Origin: Arthrobacter sp. SO3
Lineage (GTDB): Bacteria > Actinomycetota > Actinomycetes > Actinomycetales > Micrococcaceae
Assembly (NCBI RefSeq): GCF_020532825.1
Contig: NZ_MQTS01000042.1
Location: forward strand, 1 to 57,195
Length of the DNA: 57,195 nucleotides
Reading direction: 5' to 3'
Shown: one piece after another, positions 22,089 to 32,368 of the stretch
Layout of the letters: each line of letters starts with the position of its first letter
Position numbering within the stretch: position 1 is the first letter of the stretch
Notes under the pieces: model-generated
The model's input: only the letters and a program-made list of their open reading frames with translations
Databases searched by the model: none
Told to the model about the DNA's origin: nothing
Made by a program: the position numbers and the translations under genes

Positions 22089-25000
22089 GCTTCACACATC
22101 TCCATGTCTCCACCGCCTTCAGCGCCCACTACGGGGTCTCCTGGCCGGAGGAGCTGGCGGCCGCCGCGGCCGCGGACGGGGCGACGGCGCTCGCCTGCAC
22201 GGACCGCGACGGTCTCTACGGCACGGTCAAGCACCTGAAGGCCTGCATGGCCGCGGGGCTGGACCCCGTCGTCGGGGTGGACCTAGCGGTCTTTGACGAC
22301 GACGGCGACCTCCGCACCCAGGTGGGGGGACGCGTCGTCGTGCTGGCCCACGGGCACAACAACGGCGCAGGCTACCGGGCGCTGTGCCGGTTGATCTCCG
22401 ATGCGCATGCCCGCACCACGGGCAAGGCCGGGGGAGCGGTGCCCGTGGCCGTGACCCGGGCCGAGCTGGCCTCCCGTACCCTGCACCCGGAAACCCTCAA
22501 ACCGGTGCTGACCGTCCTGGTCGGGCCGGACTCCGACGTTGGACGGGCCATGGGCGGACGTCGCTACCTGCGCCCCCGCACCCTGTTCAAACGCTGGCTC
22601 GACACCATGCCGCCCGGAACCATCGCCGCCGAGGTGGTCAGCCAGCTCAGCCCGCCCGGGGAACCGCTCAGCACCGCCCACGCGGTGCGGATGCTCAAGC
22701 TCGCCGCCGAACACGGGGTTCCGGCAGTGCTGAGCAATGCCGTGCGGTATGTCGCCGAGGACGGGGCCGCCACCGCGGACGTGCTGGATTCCGCCCGCAC
22801 CCTGAAATCGCTCCCCGAGCTCTCCGCCGCCCCGCTGCTCCAGCCCAACGGGCAGGGCTGGCTCAAATCCGCGGCGCTGATGCTCCAGCTGGGCAAGGAG
22901 ATCATGCATTCCGCCGGGTACGGCGCCGCCGACCTCAAAAGCCTGATGGCGCAGACCGAGGCGCTCGCGGACCGTTGCCGGGTCGATCCGGTGACGGACA
23001 TGGGCTGGAAACAGCCCGTAGTGCCGGAAGCCTCGGTGATCGGCATCGCCGGGGACGCCCTCGTTGAACTCACGCAGCGCTGCGAAGCTGGCATCAGCAG
23101 GCGGTTCCCGGGGATCATCGGAAAGCCCGCCGAGGAGCTGCGCTCGCGGCTGGACCACGAGTTGCGGATCATCGACAGCCTGGGCTTCGCCGCGTACTTC
23201 CTGACCGTGGCGGAAGTTTCCCGGATGATCCTGGACATGGGGGTAAGGGCGGCGGCCCGCGGCTCGGGGGCCTCCAGCCTGGTCAACTACCTGATCGACG
23301 TCAGCCAGGTGAACCCGCTGCAGCACGACCTCATCTTCGAGCGCTTCCTCTCCCGGGACCGCGCCACCCTGCCGGACATCGACATCGACGTCGAAAGCGC
23401 CGAACGGCACAACGTATACCGGAAGATCTTTGAGCGCTTCGGCTCCGAGCGCGTCACGCTGATGAGCATGCAAAACGGCTACCGCGCTCGCGGTGCCGTA
23501 CGGGACGCCGGCCTGGCGCTCGGCATGGAGGAAGCCGAAATCGGGGACATCGCCAAGCAGCTGTGGCGTTTCTCGGCCCGGAACTTCCGCGAGGCACTCG
23601 AGGAAAAGCCCGAGCTGAAGGAGTTCGCCGGACGGGTGGGGCAGCGTGGTTTCAGTGAAAACCAGCAGCTGGACCTGCTGGTGGACCTGACCGAACGGTT
23701 GGACCGGCTGCCGCGGCATATCTCCATGCACCCCTGCGGGGTCATCCTGGGGGACGCCACCCTGCTGGATCGTACCCCCGTGCAGCCCAGCGGCCTGGGC
23801 CTGCCGATGAGCCAGTTCGACAAACACGACATGGACCCGATGGGCATGCTCAAACTCGATGTCCTCGGCGTCCGGATGCAAAGCGCCATGGCTTTCGCCG
23901 TCCGCGAGGTGATCCGCCTGCATCCCTCCAAAGCCGAGGTCGTGGCAGCGGGTGCCCACCCGGTGGGGCCGGACGGCGCGGGGCCGGACTACATCGCCGA
24001 GAACGGCCTGATCGACCTCAACGCCGTACCGCTCGACGACGAACCCACCTATGAGCTGATCCGCAGCACCCACACCCTGGGCTGCTTCCAGATCGAATCC
24101 CCCGGGCAGCGCGAGCTCATCGGCAAACTCGCCCCCCGGGAGTTCAACGACCTCATCATCGACATTTCCCTTTTCCGGCCGGGCCCGATGAAATCGGACA
24201 TGGTCCGGCCCTTCCTGGAGCACCGGCACGGCTTCGCCCCGGAGGCCTACCCGCACCCGGACCTCAAACCCGTGCTCAAGGAAACGCACGGCGTCACCGT
24301 CTTCCATGAACAGATCCTGAAGACCTTCGACGTCATGACCGGATGCGGGCTGGCACGGGCCGACGAATTCCGCCGCGCCCTCGGCCACGAGGTGCTGGAA
24401 GGAAAGGTGGAGGAATTCTTCCGCAAGGAGTCCAGGGCCCGTCGCTTCAGCCCCGCAGTGGTGGACAAGGTCTGGGGGACGCTTAAGGCCTTCGGCAGCT
24501 TCGGGTTCTGCAAAGCCCACGGCGCCGCCTTTGCCGTGCCCACCTACCAGTCGGCCTGGCTCAAGACCCACCACCCGGAGGCCTTCCTCGCCGGGCTGTG
24601 GGAACACGATCCGGGCATGTATCCCAAGCGGCTCCTGGTCGCCGAGGCCCGGCGGCTCGGCATCCCGATCCTGCCGCTGGACATCAACCGGAGCCACGCC
24701 GAGTACCGGGTGGAACGTGTGGACACCGGCCCGGACCGCGGCAAGCTGGGCATCCGGCTGAGCCTGAACGGCATCTACGGTCTCTCCGGAACCGAGCTGA
24801 AAAGGATCGTGGCGGGACAGCCCTATGACTCGCTCGCGGACCTGCGGGCCAGGTCCCGGCTGAGCAAACCGAGCATCCAGCGGCTGGCCCAGCTCGGCGC
24901 CTTCGACTCCCTGCACCGGGCCGCCGGCGGGACCGCCAACCGTGCCGACCTTGTGCATCACCTGCAGACCCTGCAAAGCCGGCCGCAGCGCAAAGGCCTC

Positions 25001-25585
25001 GACGTGATCGAGGGGCAGCTGTCGCTGCCGCTGGGCGACGTTGAACTGAAGAACCTCAAGGCGGGGCTGCCCGAACCCACCCTGGTGGACACCGTCCGGG
25101 CCGAGCTGGACCTGATGGCCGTGGATGTCAGCGACCACCTGATGGCCAGCCACCGGCCGCTGCTGGACCGGCTCGGTGTCACCACCGCGGACAAGCTGCT
25201 GGGGTTGCGCAACGGCACCGAAGTGCTGGTCGCCGGAGTCCGGGTCGCCACCCAGACGCCACCCATGCGGGGAGGCCGCCGCGTGGTGTTCATCAGCATC
25301 GACGACGGCACCGGCTGTGTGGACTCGGTGTTCTTCCATGAGGCCCAGGAGCTGGCCGGACCGCTGCTGTTCGGCACCCGGCTGCTGCTGATCCGGGGGA
25401 CCACCCGGCGGACGGGGCCGCGGGGGATCAGCATCAGCGCCAGCATGGCCTGGGACCTGAGCTGCACCGGAACCCTGCCGTTCCCGGTCCCGGCCTCCGG
25501 GATCCCGGAAGACCGGGAACAGGATCCGCCGGGCCCGCTGGACGGCATCAGCCGCAACCTCGCCATCACCGGGCTGGGCGGCTGA
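22085..25585 (+). CDS. dnaE2: error-prone DNA polymerase III alpha subunit DnaE2
   Basis: The 1166-residue protein is a C-family polymerase of the DnaE2 (ImuC) type, which performs damage-induced mutagenic synthesis. It starts with a PHP domain (FTHLHVSTAFSAHYG). The palm carries the catalytic acid motif PDIDIDVESAERHNVY and the third aspartate in GMLKLDVLGVRM. GFCKAHGAAFAVPTYQSAWLKTHHP is the finger region, and an OB fold follows near 1020-1110. DnaE2 normally acts with ImuA' and ImuB, neither of which is in this window. Its ATG overlaps the DUF6504 stop, and the SOS box upstream predicts LexA control. Confidence 0.95.
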   Translation: MSFTHLHVSTAFSAHYGVSWPEELAAAAAADGATALACTDRDGLYGTVKHLKACMAAGLDPVVGVDLAVFDDDGDLRTQVGGRVVVLAHGHNNGAGYRALCRLISDAHARTTGKAGGAVPVAVTRAELASRTLHPETLKPVLTVLVGPDSDVGRAMGGRRYLRPRTLFKRWLDTMPPGTIAAEVVSQLSPPGEPLSTAHAVRMLKLAAEHGVPAVLSNAVRYVAEDGAATADVLDSARTLKSLPELSAAPLLQPNGQGWLKSAALMLQLGKEIMHSAGYGAADLKSLMAQTEALADRCRVDPVTDMGWKQPVVPEASVIGIAGDALVELTQRCEAGISRRFPGIIGKPAEELRSRLDHELRIIDSLGFAAYFLTVAEVSRMILDMGVRAAARGSGASSLVNYLIDVSQVNPLQHDLIFERFLSRDRATLPDIDIDVESAERHNVYRKIFERFGSERVTLMSMQNGYRARGAVRDAGLALGMEEAEIGDIAKQLWRFSARNFREALEEKPELKEFAGRVGQRGFSENQQLDLLVDLTERLDRLPRHISMHPCGVILGDATLLDRTPVQPSGLGLPMSQFDKHDMDPMGMLKLDVLGVRMQSAMAFAVREVIRLHPSKAEVVAAGAHPVGPDGAGPDYIAENGLIDLNAVPLDDEPTYELIRSTHTLGCFQIESPGQRELIGKLAPREFNDLIIDISLFRPGPMKSDMVRPFLEHRHGFAPEAYPHPDLKPVLKETHGVTVFHEQILKTFDVMTGCGLARADEFRRALGHEVLEGKVEEFFRKESRARRFSPAVVDKVWGTLKAFGSFGFCKAHGAAFAVPTYQSAWLKTHHPEAFLAGLWEHDPGMYPKRLLVAEARRLGIPILPLDINRSHAEYRVERVDTGPDRGKLGIRLSLNGIYGLSGTELKRIVAGQPYDSLADLRARSRLSKPSIQRLAQLGAFDSLHRAAGGTANRADLVHHLQTLQSRPQRKGLDVIEGQLSLPLGDVELKNLKAGLPEPTLVDTVRAELDLMAVDVSDHLMASHRPLLDRLGVTTADKLLGLRNGTEVLVAGVRVATQTPPMRGGRRVVFISIDDGTGCVDSVFFHEAQELAGPLLFGTRLLLIRGTTRRTGPRGISISASMAWDLSCTGTLPFPVPASGIPEDREQDPPGPLDGISRNLAITGLGG

Positions 25586-25691
25586 ACGGCGCGTTGGTTG
25601 GCCCCTGCAGAAACCGATAGCATGGACGAGGCTGGCTGTGGTCCCCGTACGCCACAAGCTACGAAGCCTTAACCTTGAATAGGAGACACCC

Positions 25692-27698
25692 GTGTCAGAT
25701 GCCCAGCAGATCACCCTTCTCGTCGATGGCGAAGAGACCAAGGTGGCTACCGGGACCACCGGCGCGGAACTCTTTTTTGAGCGCCGCGACGTCGTAGTGG
25801 CCCGGGTCAACGGCGAGCTGAAGGATTTGGACCAGCCGCTGCCTGAGGACGCCACGATCGAGGGCGTCACCATCGATACCCCTGACGGCCTCAACGTCCT
25901 GCGCCACTCCGCCGCCCACGTCATGGCCCAGGCCGTGCAGCAGCTGCGCCCCGACGCCAAGCTCGGCATTGGCCCGTACATCACCGACGGCTTCTACTTC
26001 GATTTCGACGTCGAGGAGCCGTTCACGCCGGAAGACCTGAAGGCCCTGGAAAAGATGATGCAAAAGATCATCAACCAGAACCAGAAGTTTGTCCGCCGCG
26101 TGGTCACCGAGGACGAGGCCCGCGAGGCGATGAAGGACGAGCCGTACAAGCTCGAACTGATCGGCCTCAAAGGCGCCGGCTCCGACGCCGACGGCTCCAG
26201 CGTTGAGGTGGGCGGCGGCGAGCTGAGCATCTACGACAACGTGGAGCGCAAGGAAGGCACAACCGTCTGGTGCGACCTGTGCCGCGGCCCGCACCTGCCC
26301 AACACCAAGCTGATCTCCAACGCTTTCGCGCTCACCCGCTCCTCCGCGGCGTACTGGCGCGGCAGCGAGAAAAACAAGCAGCTGCAGCGCATCTACGGCA
26401 CCGCCTGGCCCACCAAGGAAGCCCTCAAGGCCTACCAGGAGCGGATTGCCGAGGCCGAGCGCCGCGACCACCGCAAGCTTGGCGCGGAACTGGACCTGTT
26501 CTCCTTCCCGGACGAGCTGGGCTCCGGGCTCCCGGTCTTCCACCCCAAGGGCGGCATCATCCGCAAGGCGATGGAGGACTACTCCCGCCAGCGGCACGTC
26601 GAGGCCGGCTACGAATTCGTCTACACCCCGCACATCACCAAGGGCCACCTCTACGAGGTCTCCGGCCACCTGGACTGGTACCGGGAGGGCATGTTCCCCC
26701 CGATGCACATCGACGCGGAGCTCAACGAGGACGGCACCGTCCGCAAGCCCGGCCAGGACTATTACCTGAAGCCGATGAACTGCCCGATGCACAACCTCAT
26801 TTTCCGCTCCCGAGGCCGGTCCTACCGCGAACTGCCGCTGCGGCTGTTCGAATTCGGTTCCGTCTACCGCTATGAGAAGTCCGGCGTCGTGCACGGCCTC
26901 ACCCGGGTGCGCGGCATGACCCAGGATGATGCCCATATCTACTGCACCCGCGATCAGATGAAGGGCGAGCTCACCAAGACGCTCAACTTTGTGCTCGCAC
27001 TGCTCAAGGACTACGGCCTGAACGACTTCTACCTGGAGCTCTCCACCAAGGACCCGGAAAAGTCCGTGGGCTCGGACGAGATCTGGGAGGAAGCCACCCA
27101 GACCCTCGCCGAGGTCGCCGAGGAATCCGGCCTGGACCTGGTCCCGGATCCGGGCGGCGCCGCGTTCTACGGTCCGAAGATCTCGGTGCAGGCCCGCGAC
27201 GCGATCGGCCGGACCTGGCAGATGTCCACCATCCAGCTGGACTTCAACCTGCCCGAGCGCTTCGAACTCGAGTTCCAGGCCGCGGACGGGACCCGCCAGC
27301 GCCCGGTCATGATCCACCGTGCCCTGTTCGGATCGATCGAACGCTTCATGGGCGTCCTGACGGAGCACTACGCCGGCGCTTTCCCGGCCTGGCTGGCTCC
27401 GGTCCAGGTGGTCGGCGTACCGGTGGCGGAGGCGTTCAACGACTACATGTTCGACGTCGTCGGTCAGCTCAAGGCCGCAGGCATCCGCGCCGAGGTGGAC
27501 ATTTCCTCGGACCGTTTCCCGAAGAAGATCCGCACCGCGAGCAAGGACAAAATCCCCTTCGTGCTGATTGCCGGGGGCGACGACGCCGAAGCCGGCGCCG
27601 TGTCGTTCCGCTTCCGTGACGGCAGCCAGGACAACGGCGTACCGGTGGCCGAGGCCGTCCAGCGTATCGTGGACGCCGTCCGTAACCGGACCAGCTAG
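25692..27698 (+). CDS. thrS: threonyl-tRNA synthetase
   Basis: The 668-residue class II synthetase charges tRNA-Thr. Domains in order: TGS (about residues 1-65), the editing domain with [12 protein letters not shown] (HxxxH) at about 61-72 and the later CRGPHLPNT, the catalytic core, and an anticodon-binding domain (from about 565). The zinc ligands are the cysteine of MNCPMHN, the histidine of DDAHIYC and the histidine of [13 protein letters not shown]. Motif 2 is [17 protein letters not shown] at 25692 has AGGAGACACCC upstream. No T-box is seen in the 106-nt leader. Confidence 0.97.
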   Translation: MSDAQQITLLVDGEETKVATGTTGAELFFERRDVVVARVNGELKDLDQPLPEDATIEGVTIDTPDGLNVLRHSAAHVMAQAVQQLRPDAKLGIGPYITDGFYFDFDVEEPFTPEDLKALEKMMQKIINQNQKFVRRVVTEDEAREAMKDEPYKLELIGLKGAGSDADGSSVEVGGGELSIYDNVERKEGTTVWCDLCRGPHLPNTKLISNAFALTRSSAAYWRGSEKNKQLQRIYGTAWPTKEALKAYQERIAEAERRDHRKLGAELDLFSFPDELGSGLPVFHPKGGIIRKAMEDYSRQRHVEAGYEFVYTPHITKGHLYEVSGHLDWYREGMFPPMHIDAELNEDGTVRKPGQDYYLKPMNCPMHNLIFRSRGRSYRELPLRLFEFGSVYRYEKSGVVHGLTRVRGMTQDDAHIYCTRDQMKGELTKTLNFVLALLKDYGLNDFYLELSTKDPEKSVGSDEIWEEATQTLAEVAEESGLDLVPDPGGAAFYGPKISVQARDAIGRTWQMSTIQLDFNLPERFELEFQAADGTRQRPVMIHRALFGSIERFMGVLTEHYAGAFPAWLAPVQVVGVPVAEAFNDYMFDVVGQLKAAGIRAEVDISSDRFPKKIRTASKDKIPFVLIAGGDDAEAGAVSFRFRDGSQDNGVPVAEAVQRIVDAVRNRTS

Positions 27699-27718
27699 CG
27701 GACAGGGAAGAACCAGGC

Positions 27719-28342
27719 ATGCAGGAAACCACAGGGGCCGTTCCGGAGTATCCGGGGGACGACGGCGTGACCGACGACTTTGGCCTGGCCGGGGTGCCGG
27801 ACGCGTTCCAGCGCCTGTGGACCCCGCACCGGATGGCCTACATCAAGGGCGGGCAACACCAGTTCAAGAACGTGGACGACTGTCCGTTCTGCGTGGCGCC
27901 GGAACGCGAGGACGACGATTCACTGATCGTCTACCGCGGACGGACCAGCTACGTGGTGCTGAACCTGTTCCCGTACAACCCGGGCCACCTGCTGGTCTGC
28001 CCGTACCGGCACATCCCTGACTACACGGACCTCACCGTGGAGGAAACGGCCGAATTCGCCGAGCTGACCCAGACGGCGATGCGGGTGCTGCGCAAGGTCG
28101 CCAACCCGACCGGCTTCAACCTCGGGATGAACCAGGGCGTGACCGGCGGCGCCGGGATCGCCGGGCACCTGCACCAGCACGTCGTGCCGCGCTGGGGCGG
28201 GGACGGGAACTTCTTCCCGATCATCGCCCAGACCAAGGCCATCACGCAGACGCTGGGCGAGGTCCGCCAGCAGGTGGCGGACGCCTGGCCCCAGGCGAAC
28301 GACTCGGGGCAGGCGACCGCCGGGGCGACGGATGCTGAATAG
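27719..28342 (+). CDS. HIT-family hydrolase (Ap4A-type)
   Basis: The 207-residue protein has a zinc-binding-like DCPFC near the start of the domain, FPYNPGHLLVCPYRHIPDYTDLT, and the histidine triad GHLHQHVVPRW. It belongs to the actinobacterial HIT branch related to Ap4A hydrolase/phosphorylase. Its conserved place after thrS suggests cleaning up dinucleoside polyphosphates formed by synthetases; this is inference. The C-terminal 20 residues are low complexity. Its end overlaps the next start by 11 bp, so the two are coupled. Confidence 0.9.
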   Translation: MQETTGAVPEYPGDDGVTDDFGLAGVPDAFQRLWTPHRMAYIKGGQHQFKNVDDCPFCVAPEREDDDSLIVYRGRTSYVVLNLFPYNPGHLLVCPYRHIPDYTDLTVEETAEFAELTQTAMRVLRKVANPTGFNLGMNQGVTGGAGIAGHLHQHVVPRWGGDGNFFPIIAQTKAITQTLGEVRQQVADAWPQANDSGQATAGATDAE

Positions 28343-28970
28343 GCACGCGCGCGGTTTCTTCACCGCACTGTTCACCCCCCTTGCCCGGTGGCTGCTGCGG
28401 ATCGGTGTCTCCCCGGATGCCGTGACCATCGTCGGGACGCTCGGTGTTGTGGTCGGGGCCCTGGTGTTCTACCCGCTGGGCCAGCTCTGGTGGGGAACCC
28501 TCTTCATCACCGCGTTCATCTTCTCCGACGTCATCGACGGCATCATGGCACGGATGCAAAAGGGCGGCGGCCGCTGGGGCAACTTCCTCGATTCCACCCT
28601 GGACCGGGTGGCCGACGGCGCATTGTTCGCCGGCGTCGCGGTCTGGTTCTTCACCGGAGGGGCGAACACCGCCATCGCGATCGCCGCCGTGGTCTGCCTG
28701 GTCCTGGGCATGGTGGTGTCCTACGCCCGTGCCAAGGCCGAGGCGCTGGGCTTCGAAGCAAACGTGGGCATCGCCGAGCGCGCCGAACGGCTCGTGTCAG
28801 TGCTGGTGGTCACCGGCTTCACCGGACTGGGGCTGCCCACGGTGGTGCTTTTCGTGACGCTGGGCCTCCTTGCGGCTGCGAGCCTCGTGACCGTCATTCA
28901 GCGCATCATAACGGTGCGCCGCCAGTCGCTCGAGGAGACCGAGGGCACGGCCACTGAACAGGCCGCCTGA
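28332..28970 (+). CDS. pgsA: phosphatidylinositol phosphate synthase (CDP-alcohol phosphatidyltransferase)
   Basis: The 212-residue membrane enzyme has six likely helices and the CDP-alcohol motif D66-V-I-D-G70-x-x-A-R74-x8-G-x3-D87-x3-D91 in SDVIDGIMARMQKGGGRWGNFLDSTLDRVADG. In actinobacteria the gene following the HIT gene makes phosphatidylinositol phosphate from CDP-diacylglycerol and inositol phosphate, the base of PI mannosides. ATG at 28332 overlaps the HIT gene. The expected acyltransferase and PimA mannosyltransferase genes do not follow; pdxS does. Confidence 0.85.
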   Translation: MLNRHARGFFTALFTPLARWLLRIGVSPDAVTIVGTLGVVVGALVFYPLGQLWWGTLFITAFIFSDVIDGIMARMQKGGGRWGNFLDSTLDRVADGALFAGVAVWFFTGGANTAIAIAAVVCLVLGMVVSYARAKAEALGFEANVGIAERAERLVSVLVVTGFTGLGLPTVVLFVTLGLLAAASLVTVIQRIITVRRQSLEETEGTATEQAA

Positions 28971-29141
28971 GCGGGCAGCTTCGCCGGGTCCCACGCCTGT
29001 AACCGGAATTCAGCCCGGCCGCGGCGGGGGACTAGTATTAGCTTTACCGGCCAATGGATCCGGTAATCCGGTGTGCGCGAAGCGGCATTTGTCTGCCGTC
29101 CGCGCTCCGGCGAGGTCATCTATCTACCCATAGGGGTTTTT

Positions 29142-30068
29142 GTGTCTACACCTGATGTAAGCAGCGAAGCCGGCGCGTCCGCGAAAAGCGTTACGGGCAG
29201 CAACCGCGTCAAGCGCGGCATGGCGGAGATGCTCAAGGGCGGCGTCATCATGGACGTCGTCAACGTCGAGCAGGCCCTCATTGCCGAGGATGCCGGCGCC
29301 GTGGCAGTCATGGCGCTGGAACGCGTTCCCGCCGACATTCGCGCCCAGGGCGGCGTGTCCCGGATGTCGGATCCGGACATGATCGAAGCGATCATCGCCG
29401 CCGTGTCCATCCCGGTCATGGCGAAGGTCCGGATCGGCCACTTCGTCGAGGCCCAGGTCATCCAGACCCTTGGGGTGGACTACATCGACGAGTCCGAGGT
29501 CCTGACCCCGGCCGACTACGCCAACCACATCGACAAGTGGAACTTCACGATTCCCTTCGTCTGCGGCGCCACGAACCTTGGTGAGGCCCTGCGCCGCATC
29601 AACGAGGGCGCGGCCATGATCCGCTCCAAGGGCGAGGCCGGCACGGGCGACGTCTCCAACGCCACCACGCACATGCGCCAGATCCGTGCGGAGATCAAGC
29701 GGCTCGCCGGCATGGCCGAGGATGAGCTCTACGTCGCCGCCAAGGAGCTGCAGGCACCGTACGAACTGGTCAAGGAAGTTGCCATCACCGGCAAGCTCCC
29801 GGTCGTGCTGTTCACCGCCGGCGGCATCGCCACCCCGGCCGACGCCGCCATGATGATGCAGCTCGGCGCCGACGGTGTCTTCGTCGGCTCCGGCATCTTC
29901 AAGTCCGGCAACCCGGCCCAGCGTGCCAAGGCCGTCGTGAAGGCGACCACCTTCTTCGACGACCCGGACGAGATCGCCAAGGCCTCCCGCGGCCTGGGCG
30001 AGGCCATGGTCGGCATCAACGTGGACGAAATCCCGCAGCCGCACCGCCTCGCCGAGCGCGGCTGGTAA
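29142..30068 (+). CDS. pdxS: pyridoxal 5'-phosphate synthase subunit PdxS
   Basis: The 308-residue protein is the synthase subunit that builds PLP from ribose 5-phosphate, glyceraldehyde 3-phosphate and ammonia from PdxT. It has the whole family sequence: [18 protein letters not shown], the active-site lysine region [55 protein letters not shown] and the barrel end [16 protein letters not shown] at 29142 has AGGGG upstream. Its partner pdxT lies 8.8 kb away at 38902, unusual for genes normally adjacent. Confidence 0.97.
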   Translation: MSTPDVSSEAGASAKSVTGSNRVKRGMAEMLKGGVIMDVVNVEQALIAEDAGAVAVMALERVPADIRAQGGVSRMSDPDMIEAIIAAVSIPVMAKVRIGHFVEAQVIQTLGVDYIDESEVLTPADYANHIDKWNFTIPFVCGATNLGEALRRINEGAAMIRSKGEAGTGDVSNATTHMRQIRAEIKRLAGMAEDELYVAAKELQAPYELVKEVAITGKLPVVLFTAGGIATPADAAMMMQLGADGVFVGSGIFKSGNPAQRAKAVVKATTFFDDPDEIAKASRGLGEAMVGINVDEIPQPHRLAERGW

Positions 30069-30081
30069 CTCGCGCTCTAGG

Positions 30082-30199
30082 GGCGCCAAACGGCGTGATC
30101 CTCTGCGTGCTATTCCCCGCGCCCGCTATGGCCGCTTCGCGGCGAGCGGGGGCGCGGGGCCCCTTTTACGCACGCTGCCGGATCACACCGCCCGGCGCC
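30082..30199. repeat. 118-nt nested imperfect palindrome
   Basis: Outer arms GGCGCCAAACGGCGTGATCC (30082-30101) and its near complement 30180-30199 (four mismatches) enclose CCCCGCGCCCGCT (30115-30127) pairing with AGCGGG...GCGCGGGG (30145-30159), and a closing hairpin GCCGC-TTC-GCGGC (30131-30143). It could be a palindromic repeat element or an extended terminator after pdxS. Confidence 0.75.
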
Positions 30200-30221
30200 T
30201 TGCGCTTTTAATTGAACGAGT

Positions 30222-30253
30222 CCGGCCCGCCACCTCTCCAGGTGGCGGGCCGG
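30222..30253. terminator. intrinsic terminator between pdxS and the M3 peptidase gene
   Basis: A perfect 14-bp stem CCGGCCCGCCACCT (30222-30235) with 30240-30253, loop CTCC, then CGTCGTTTCTTT on the plus strand. It serves pdxS and probably the convergent peptidase gene. Confidence 0.9.
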
Positions 30254-30273
30254 CGTCGTTTCTTTAACAGCTG

Positions 30274-32286
30274 TTAGTTCAGGCCGCGGCGCTTGAGCAG
30301 GGGTTCGAGTTCGGCGTCGCGGCCGCGGAAGGCACGGAAGGAATCCAGCGGGTCGCGGCTGTTGCCCCGGGAGAGCAGTTCGGCGCGGAAGAAGTCGCCG
30401 TTGGCCCGGGTGAGGCCGCCGTTCTCCTTGAACCATCCCACTGTCTCGGCGTCGAGCACTTCACTCCAGATGTAGGAGTAGTAGCCCGCGGCGTAGCCGG
30501 CGCCGGCAAAGATGTGCTGGAAGTAGCCGGTGCGGTAGCGTGGCGGGATCAGGTGGTGGGCCACACCGGCCGCGGCCAGCGCTTTGGCCTCGAACTCCAG
30601 GACATCCTCAGGCACTTCGGTGCTGTCCAGCACATGCCAGGCGAGGTCCAGCAGGGCAGCGCCCAGGTATTCGGTGGTGCCGAAGCCCTCGCCCCAGAGC
30701 TGGGCGGCGTCGAGTTTGTCCACGACCTCCTGCGGCAGCGCCTCGCCGGTGGCGTGGTGGCGGGCGTAGTTGGCGAGGACCTCCGGCCACATGATCCACA
30801 TTTCGTTCACCTGCGAGGGGTACTCCACGAAGTCCCGCGGCACGGCGGTGCCGGAGAAGCGCGGGTACGTGACCGCGGAGAACAGGCCGTGCAGGGCATG
30901 GCCGAATTCGTGGAACGTGGTGCGGAGCTCATCGAGGGTCAGGAGCGTGGGTTCCCCGGCCGGAGGCTTGGAGATGTTGAGGTTGTTGATCACTACAGGC
31001 CGGGTGTTGAGCAGTCCGGACTGTTCCACGAGGGAGTTCATCCAGGCCCCGCCGCGTTTGGATTCGCGGGTGTAGTAGTCGCCCAGGAACAGGCCCAGTT
31101 CGGTCCCGTCGGCGTTGCGGACCTCCCAGACGCGCACGTCCGGGTGGTAGCCGGTGAGGTCGGTGCGTTCGTGGAACGTGATGCCGTAGAGCGCGTTCGC
31201 GGCGAAGAACACGCCGTCGTTGAGGACGCGGTCCAGCTCGAAGTAGGGGCGCAGGGCCTGCTCGTCCACGGCGTAGCGTTCGCGTTTGACCTTGGCCGAG
31301 TAGAAGGCCCAGTCCCAGGCCTCGAGGGGATGCCCGGCAATTTCGGCCAGTGCTTCGGCCTCGGCGTCGGCATTGCGGACCGCTGCCGGCGCGAGCCGGT
31401 TCATCATGGTCTGCACGGCCGCGAAGTCCGGGGCGGTCTGCTGGTCCACGGTGAGTTCGGCGTAGTTGGCGAAGCCCAGCAGCGTGGCTTTCCCGGCGCG
31501 GAGCCGGACCATGTCCTTGACCAGGTCCAGGACGTCGAGGCCGCTGCCGTCGCTGCCGCGGCCGATGGACGCCTCGTACAGGCGGCGGCGCACGTCCCGG
31601 TTTTCCAGGGCGGCGAGGGCGGGCTGGTTGCTGGGCTGGATCAGGGTGAGCAGGAACTTGCCCTCGTGGCCGGCGGTGCGGGCGGCTTCCGCGGCGCTGG
31701 CAACATCATCCGCGGGCAGCCCGGCGAGCTCGGCGGCGTCGTCGAGAAGCAGTGCAGCGGATTTCATGGCTTCCTTGACCCGCTGGCCGAACTCCGTTCC
31801 GAGCCGGGAGAGCTCGGCGTTGACGGCCTTGAGCCGTTCCTGGCCGGCGCCGTCGAGCTGGATTCCGGACTGGCGGAACTCCTTGAGGTACTCGTCCACG
31901 AGACGGGCGGATTCGGCGTCGAGCCGGTCGGTGTTGATCGCGGCGAACCGCTCGAACAGCCGCCGGTTGAGGTAGACGGCGTCCTGATGGGCGGAGAAGC
32001 GCGGGGACAGTGTGGTTTCGAGGTCGCGGATGGGATCCGAGGCGTCGGCCGAGACCAGGGTGAAGAAGGAAGCGGCCGCGCGCTGCAGGAGCTGTCCGGA
32101 CGTCTCCATGGCCAGCGCGGTGTTTTCGAACGAGGCCGGCTCCGGCGTGTCCACGATTGCCTGGATTTCAGCGAGGTGCTCGGCGAGGCCGGCGTCCACG
32201 GCTTCGGCGTAATGCCCGTCGGTGATGTCCGCGAACGGCGGCAGGCCGAAAGGCAGGGGGCTGGGGCTCATCAGGGGATTGGTCAT
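30274..32286 (-). CDS. M3 family metallopeptidase (oligopeptidase A / Dcp-like)
   Basis: The 670-residue cytoplasmic protein belongs to the thimet-oligopeptidase family, which trims short peptides. The zinc-binding site is TTFHEFGHALHGLFS (HExxH), followed about 25 residues later by PSQVNEMW, which supplies the third zinc-ligand glutamate. A C-terminal FAGAGYAAGYYSYIWSEVLDAE holds the conserved substrate-binding tyrosines. No signal peptide is seen. ATG at 32286 has AAAGAG upstream. It diverges from the CapA-like gene and shares a terminator with pdxS. Confidence 0.92.
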   Translation of the reverse strand: MTNPLMSPSPLPFGLPPFADITDGHYAEAVDAGLAEHLAEIQAIVDTPEPASFENTALAMETSGQLLQRAAASFFTLVSADASDPIRDLETTLSPRFSAHQDAVYLNRRLFERFAAINTDRLDAESARLVDEYLKEFRQSGIQLDGAGQERLKAVNAELSRLGTEFGQRVKEAMKSAALLLDDAAELAGLPADDVASAAEAARTAGHEGKFLLTLIQPSNQPALAALENRDVRRRLYEASIGRGSDGSGLDVLDLVKDMVRLRAGKATLLGFANYAELTVDQQTAPDFAAVQTMMNRLAPAAVRNADAEAEALAEIAGHPLEAWDWAFYSAKVKRERYAVDEQALRPYFELDRVLNDGVFFAANALYGITFHERTDLTGYHPDVRVWEVRNADGTELGLFLGDYYTRESKRGGAWMNSLVEQSGLLNTRPVVINNLNISKPPAGEPTLLTLDELRTTFHEFGHALHGLFSAVTYPRFSGTAVPRDFVEYPSQVNEMWIMWPEVLANYARHHATGEALPQEVVDKLDAAQLWGEGFGTTEYLGAALLDLAWHVLDSTEVPEDVLEFEAKALAAAGVAHHLIPPRYRTGYFQHIFAGAGYAAGYYSYIWSEVLDAETVGWFKENGGLTRANGDFFRAELLSRGNSRDPLDSFRAFRGRDAELEPLLKRRGLN

Positions 32287-32368
32287 GAAATAACTCTTTC
32301 ATGTAACGGGATGAGTCTCAATGGTCTGCTGGGCGTGTTGTGACCGCTGCCACCGTAGGATGGGCGCC

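Noticed and set aside
25586..25691. T-box leader for thrS
   Set aside because: No T-box sequence or specifier stem could be seen in the 106-nt leader.
22283..25984. 1233-codon open frame antisense to dnaE2
   Set aside because: It mirrors dnaE2 in a high-GC gene where antisense frames stay open; composition is His/Gly/Val/Gln-rich with no known domain.
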